Of a stretch of 64,000 nucleotides of DNA, positions 58,910 through 64,000 are shown in pieces. A program made the position numbers and the translations under genes. This stretch comes from Rotaria sp. Silwood1. Taxonomy: Eukaryota > Rotifera > Eurotatoria > Philodinida > Philodinidae. The notes beneath the pieces were generated by a model, which did not search any database, had not been told where the DNA came from, and worked only from the letters and a program-made list of their open reading frames with translations. The DNA lies in the NCBI GenBank assembly GCA_905250075.1, contig CAJNOP010000134.1:1-64000 (forward strand), given 5' to 3'. Numbering within the stretch: position 1 is the stretch's first letter; the number at the start of each line of letters is the position of its first letter.

Positions 58910-61900
58910 TAACAATGAAACAAAGAGAATATTTTGCTTTGATCGTTGGCATATATATAATTGACTGAAACTGAAATGAGTGAGCGCGATGTTAATGTTT
59001 GAAAAAAGTACCCTAAATGTTTGTCAATATTATTGCCAACATACTTCTTTTTATTTTGCAGTGCCACATATTTTTGTGTTTGTTTTTCTCTTCTTGGAAG
59101 TTTCAAAGTCACAAAATGTAAGCAATGCCATCATGCTGAGAAAGAATGACGCACTTTCTTTGGACAGATGGAGAAAAAAAATGAATGAGCGACAAATAAA
59201 TGGTGAATTTTCAAAAACAAACTTACTGAATCATTCTTTATATATATTAAAGCATGCGAATAGCTGTTGTCATATAACCATTCAGTTAATAGGCGTTCGT
59301 TGTCGACAGTAACATTGTATTACAAATCATATTGTATTCGGTTAAAAATACAATAGAGCTGTTGTATTTTACTGGACGATAGTTCATGATAGGTCATATC
59401 ATCAATGTGATCTCAATATAATTCATTTGAACATTTTGAAAAGCGATTTGAATGTGCGAATATCTTCAGTACTATGTATGTAGCGGAAGAGATGAATGTA
59501 GTATTTTGTTTTCGCCAAATTCGAGTACAACTCAACGAATTCGATCCCAAGGCGATGGATATTTCAACGTGTGCATAGTAATTAATTTTTATCAATATAA
59601 AATCACCTTTCGTCATCAATTTATTCGTGATACTTTATTTAGATATTTGTGGACTCAGCGGGTATTACAACTCGTAATTTGACGTTGTCGTACGAATGTC
59701 ACAGCTCAGCAAATCAGTACTGCTGTAAAGAAGACTGATGCAGTTCTTTACTTGGTTCACCACTACCTGCACTGACCTCTCTCACATGTAAAATTGATTG
59801 TTGCTTCTCAAACAACGACATTTGTAACGGCATTTCCTATGTCACTATTCGCAGTAGTGATACTGAATCTGCTACAGTAAGTGAAAGAAATAGCTATTTC
59901 ATGATAGCATTTGATAAGATGAAAATGATACAAAAGTTTCCTTGAAAAAAGGAGGCGTTGTATTCTTTTTAAAAATACGTATAAAAAATATGTGAATAAT
60001 TATAACCTGGATATTGTAATGTTGTCTAAGAATCGAGTGCTACCACTTTCGATGACCATTGCTTCACAAACATTCTTGATAATGATATTATTCAGATAGT
60101 TAGATGAGATATGGATGTAATATGTCAATTGATAAGGAAAACTTCACAGCTATTCATTCCGTTTTAGTCATAACTATGTACATTATGAAGATCTTAATAA
60201 GCTACGAATACATTGAAAAACGCTCAAATCGTTAGTTTAATACAATCACAATGCTGCATTTTTTACGACTTTCTAGACACAATGCCGTAGTGTTTCATTT
60301 AGGAGCACCAGCAAAACTTACATAAGTTGCGAGTTATAACTTGATATTTTGAACCGAAAAAGTATCAATGGTAATAGTTTACTTTGAAAATTTCAAATCT
60401 TTTGGTTGTTTCTAGCTCTTAATATATTTCTATGATATCAACATAATTTTTATATCATTCATTTACATCAACAAGGCCCAATATTCTTATTATTCCCGAA
60501 GAGAAGCAACCTAAAGATGTGAATTTTACACAATAAAATATTCTCATTGAAGCCTATTCTGTAAAAAGTATGAAGGTCAAATTTGAAATTCAGTTTTGCT
60601 GGTTTCCTTGGTGGTATGTTACGACATTGTGCTCAAACATATGGATACCGACATCTTGAGTATTGACTAGATAGAAGTTAGGATATCAGGTAGAATAACC
60701 ATAGAATTATCAGTTGAAGTGAATATTTTAGCTCTGTGGATTGCGAGTTTTTTCAGCAGTGTACAATATTTGAGTGACAACACAAATCTTCTTAACACAA
60801 CATATAATGAATGGGTATAGTAAAGCTAGAAATTGTTTAACCATAACACATTACGGGTGAATCAATGCAATAAATTGTAGAATCTAAGAGTTACTGTCTT
60901 CTTCCCTTGCATATATGAAACTCTTAACTAATTGTTGAAAACTAATTGAAAAATCTTGAAGAATCCATAATTGGATGATATGATTGTCATCCTCGTGTAC
61001 TATGTTGATAATTGATAAAACTAAACTCTACCAAGAGATTCTCTTAAAGTATTTGACGAATAAAAAAGACGTTTTTTTTAGTGCCGAAGGATAATGCTAT
61101 GAAGCCATAAAGACGCTACATTGATTATCACATTTAATGGTCATATGACGAGCGGATCAATTAAACATTAATTCTCGATTGTGCTAGCTGACGAATGCGT
61201 TTGAAAAAGTTCGGCAAAGTCTCGATAAGACAAGATCTACTATTATCTTTATGTCGGCACTTCAATCATAACTAACGGTTAGCTACAGCATATTATATTG
61301 ATCAAAACCAGCTTTGTCGTACTAGTTCGTTTGTGATAGTCTACAATTCTATGTTGCTTTGTTCCATAATAAAAATCCTGTTCATAACATATATATGTAT
61401 TCGTATCCGATCAAACACTTTCAAGTGTCATACTAGAATTTAACCAGATTTCTCAAATTTAGGGATATAGAATTATCATTTAGAGCATGCCAATCAATGA
61501 TTCGAATTAGAAATGAAGTATGACTGAAGTATGATACTCACCATATTTTACTCATACTTCGAAGTTCAGTAATCGAACTTTTATTTTTGTTTTTGATATT
61601 ATAATATCGTTCAGAGAGATGAAGAAATATTAGTTCAAAGTTATCAATCTGAAACTTTTCGATATTTTCTAAAAGATAGGCATTACAGATTGTCAATCTA
61701 GTGAAAATTGTTATTCTTGAAATAGACAGAAACGAATAGCTTCGCAGGGAACATGAGAAACATTAGACAAAACGCTACAACAGTCATACAAGAAGCATTG
61801 TCTCCCTAGTTACAATGCCGCAGTCACAGATGGATATTCAATATTAGAAGAATATTTTTGTTGCAACTCTCCCAAGTGCAATCAACATCCCATACATCCA

Positions 61901-62087
61901 AAGTTGGCTACTGAATGTTAAACATGCGACTCACATATAACCAGATGTAGCATATTAAATACATCGAGTCCATACGTTTATGAATCTGGTTCGTCGGACC
62001 CTTTCGAAGCATGTGCTAGAAGCATTTAAAAAGAACAAAAAAACATGATATTCTAATATCTAAAATCATACTATTTTAAGATAATAA
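58910..62087. other. 3-kb stretch without recognisable genes
   Basis: No family, splice structure or repeat that I can support. Confidence 0.5.
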
Positions 62088-62177
62088 GGTTGTGAGTGTG
62101 GGTGTGGGGTGTGGATGCGAATAAAGAACATAGGCACACCCTGATCCATACACACCCCCCCCCCCCCCCACACCCAA
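62088..62177. repeat. paired telomere-like tract with 15-C run
   Basis: G arm GTTGTGAGTGTGGGTGTGGG then CACACCCTGATCCATACACA, an uninterrupted run of 15 C (62155-62169) and ACACCCAAC. Confidence 0.85.
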
Positions 62178-62889
62178 CGACAAACCACACATGCAATATA
62201 TGTTGTTTCTTACGGATTTTCACAAAATCTGACGTGTTTTGGACAGCCAGATAATTTTCTAGAGGTAAATGGAGTTTTAGAAAATGAAATTTATGATGAA
62301 AGCAGAAATACATAAACAAGGCTTCTCTCTCATTGTGGGGGCCGTGAAAAGCATTCTGCCTAGCAAGTCTATTATGATCATAAAAAATCTCGTCTAAGTT
62401 GCTAGGCCAAGAATAAAATTTTTATTTAAGGTAATAGTAATTATCAAATGACAAGTTCACATACATCCTCAGACGCTCACCCACTACAATATCTCCAACC
62501 ACATATCCTATCGTCATTTTCACCCTCACGCAGACATATATCTACACGCATATCCTCGCACAACCCTAACAATGAGCTCTCTCACACCCTTAACTGATAA
62601 TCTCACACAATGCATCGTTTCACAAGAAACGCCATTTTGTTGTTGTTGAATATTTGCCTCCATCATTGTTAGAAGGCCAGTTTCTATTAACTCACTAAGA
62701 AATATAGCTAGTTACGACTTTTTCTGTTCTGTTTCTTCACAGGCTCGTAAATTTTTTTTTTGTCGTTGTCATATAATAAAAATTACGCTAATACAGAACG
62801 CAAGAGGAAAAAAAGCATTTGCTCCTGAGAATAAATATGTGTGACACCGGAGTCATTCTATCGGTAGTTTTGCGCAGCACGCACCCATG
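62178..62889. other. spacer with diffuse C-rich segment
   Basis: 62460-62610 carries scattered CACCC/ACACC words (for example TCACCCACTAC, TTCACCCTCACG, CTCTCACACCCTTAAC) that may be a very degraded telomere-like tract. No gene. Confidence 0.4.
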
Positions 62890-62962
62890 AGAGTGTGGGT
62901 ATGGGGTGTGGGTGTGAGTGTAAATGAAGACAAGGCGATACCCACACTCACACTCCACCCTT
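62890..62962. repeat. paired telomere-like tract
   Basis: G arm AGAGTGTGGGTATGGGGTGT plus GGGTGTGAGTGT; C arm ACCCACACTCACACTCCACCC. Confidence 0.9.
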
Positions 62963-63963
62963 TCCGATTACTCTTCATGCTTTAGTACTTTTATTTTTAA
63001 ACTTAAAGCACATATTTTTTATGATTCGGCACACTCTGAAGATTTTAGCCATGCAACAAAAGTAATTTGTCTCAAAAAAAAACTATTCCATTAAGTTTTC
63101 GAAGTAAACAGAAAAATAAACTTAATATTTAAAGAAATTGGTGATATTTCAAAGCAGAATTTAATGTTTTATTTATGAATATGAAGTGTGAAAATTGCTT
63201 TATTCGTTTGAAAAAATCAATCAATATTGTTAAATTCTAGCAGAGATATTTGCTTTTGTTTTGTGTTAACGAAGTTACTTTTTTTTACGCATCTTGTCTG
63301 TTCTAAGAAACGTTTTTAGTGTGGATCATTCAATAATTTCAATGATAATTTAGTAAATCGAAAAAACAAAACATCAAAGTTAATTGAACATTTGTGCAAC
63401 CATGAGAGATTCAATCAATGTCTAGGAATATATCAAAAACTAATTCAAAATTTGATTTGAATCAGTCTACATTGTTAACTATAACAAAATAAATTTTCTT
63501 GAAACAATAGTGTATTCTTTCTGCCGAAGTCTGCCTGTTACAAGTATATACATCAAGTTTTTCGTTATGAGCAACTAACGAGCTGATAGAGAATGTGGAC
63601 ATAAACGCTATGCTATTGATAGTAAACAAATATACAACACCAGCAAGCCTAGCAATGGAATGATTAACAATAATAAGAAATAATGAAATCAATTACACAA
63701 CAAAAAAGTAAAAGAAAGTGTCTTGTTCCTTCATGATTATTTACATTTCACTTCGACGTTTTTTTCTTTTTTCATCGCAGAAACTCGAGTTCTGTGGGTA
63801 AATATTTACAATGTGTTGTCGTTATCGATAAAAGTAAAGGTGCGTTAGCGCGAATATGAATGTGTCTTGTTTTCTTGCTTGAAAAGGATAAAGAGAATGC
63901 AATTGTGAATAGATTTGGTTGTCAGTGTAAGTTACAGTTATTAGAATTGTACACTCATATGTA
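62963..63963. other. AT-rich spacer
   Basis: Nothing recognisable. Confidence 0.4.
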
Positions 63964-63980
63964 GAGTGTGGATGTGGGCG
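63964..63980. repeat. telomere-like G arm at the window edge
   Basis: GAGTGTGGATGTGGGCG; its C partner, if any, lies beyond the window. Confidence 0.55.
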
Positions 63981-64000
63981 TTCGACATTTCCCTTCAAAT

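Noticed and set aside
62071..62319. Minus-strand open frame with a Gly-rich run
   Set aside because: It is the translation of a telomere-like tract with its 15-C run. Similar artefact frames at 6864-7176, 8355-8689, 22656-22931, 27079-27312 and 38197-38502 were also left out.
1..64000. Chromosome end
   Set aside because: Telomere-like tracts are short, degenerate and internal on both sides, and no long terminal array is present.
1..64000. CRISPR arrays, operons, bacterial-type insertion sequences, rRNA
   Set aside because: None seen. The introns, polyadenylation signals and gene families are those of a metazoan.

Overview
The window is an AT-rich, intron-containing invertebrate nuclear contig. 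It is most likely from a bdelloid rotifer. Four things support that: (i) many short arrays of degenerate TGTGGG, the telomeric repeat reported for bdelloids; (ii) a decayed Penelope-like reverse transcriptase of the bdelloid Athena type, with such repeats at its 5' end; (iii) gene families that are expanded in bdelloids (F-box/leucine-rich, NHL, B-box, WWE-ADP-ribosyltransferase, IAP, TRAF/MATH, ankyrin); (iv) small exons with many introns of about 45-70 bp. The species cannot be named from sequence alone.

Layout. 0-10 kb is mostly non-genic, with two candidate terminal exons, two non-autonomous repeat elements and two hammerhead-like motifs. 10-17 kb holds a multi-spanning membrane protein gene (broken by an assembly gap in a coding minisatellite), a 1.3-kb near-perfect palindrome and an ankyrin gene piece. 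16.5-19.7 kb is a dead Athena-like element followed by its tandem repeats. 20-23 kb is an F-box pseudogene split by a Tc1/mariner-like MITE. 25.7-31.7 kb has an NHL-repeat exon, a B-box pseudogene and a broken WWE-ADP-ribosyltransferase. 32.4-33.3 kb is a MULE remnant with a 9-bp target duplication. 33.9-34.4 kb holds a complete four-exon gene for an unknown 102-residue protein. 40.6-47.2 kb holds two intact multi-exon genes on the minus strand, UNC-93-like (7 exons) and TRAF-like RING/MATH (6 exons). 48.7-52 kb is a pseudogene zone (IAP, an unknown, F-box). 53.1-54.6 kb is an intact six-exon Rap1-like GTPase. 54.6-64 kb has almost no recognisable genes.

The strongest unexplained signal is about twenty short paired telomere-like tracts scattered through the window. 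Each has a G-rich (GTGTGGGTGTGGG-like) arm followed by a C-rich (CCCACACCC-like) arm, separated by roughly 10-50 bp of unrelated sequence. The order is always G then C, the arrangement expected if two telomere-capped ends were fused head-to-head. Several lie exactly at, or within about 100 bp of, the ends of broken genes. They may be scars of breakage, telomere addition and rejoining, or a foldback element with telomere-like arms.

The intact genes (UNC-93-like, TRAF-like, Rap1-like, the small unknown gene) are housekeeping or signalling genes with no evident operon-like cooperation. Their exon structures were assembled by eye from splice sites and reading phase. For the UNC-93-like, TRAF-like, Rap1-like and small unknown genes the summed exon lengths close in frame.
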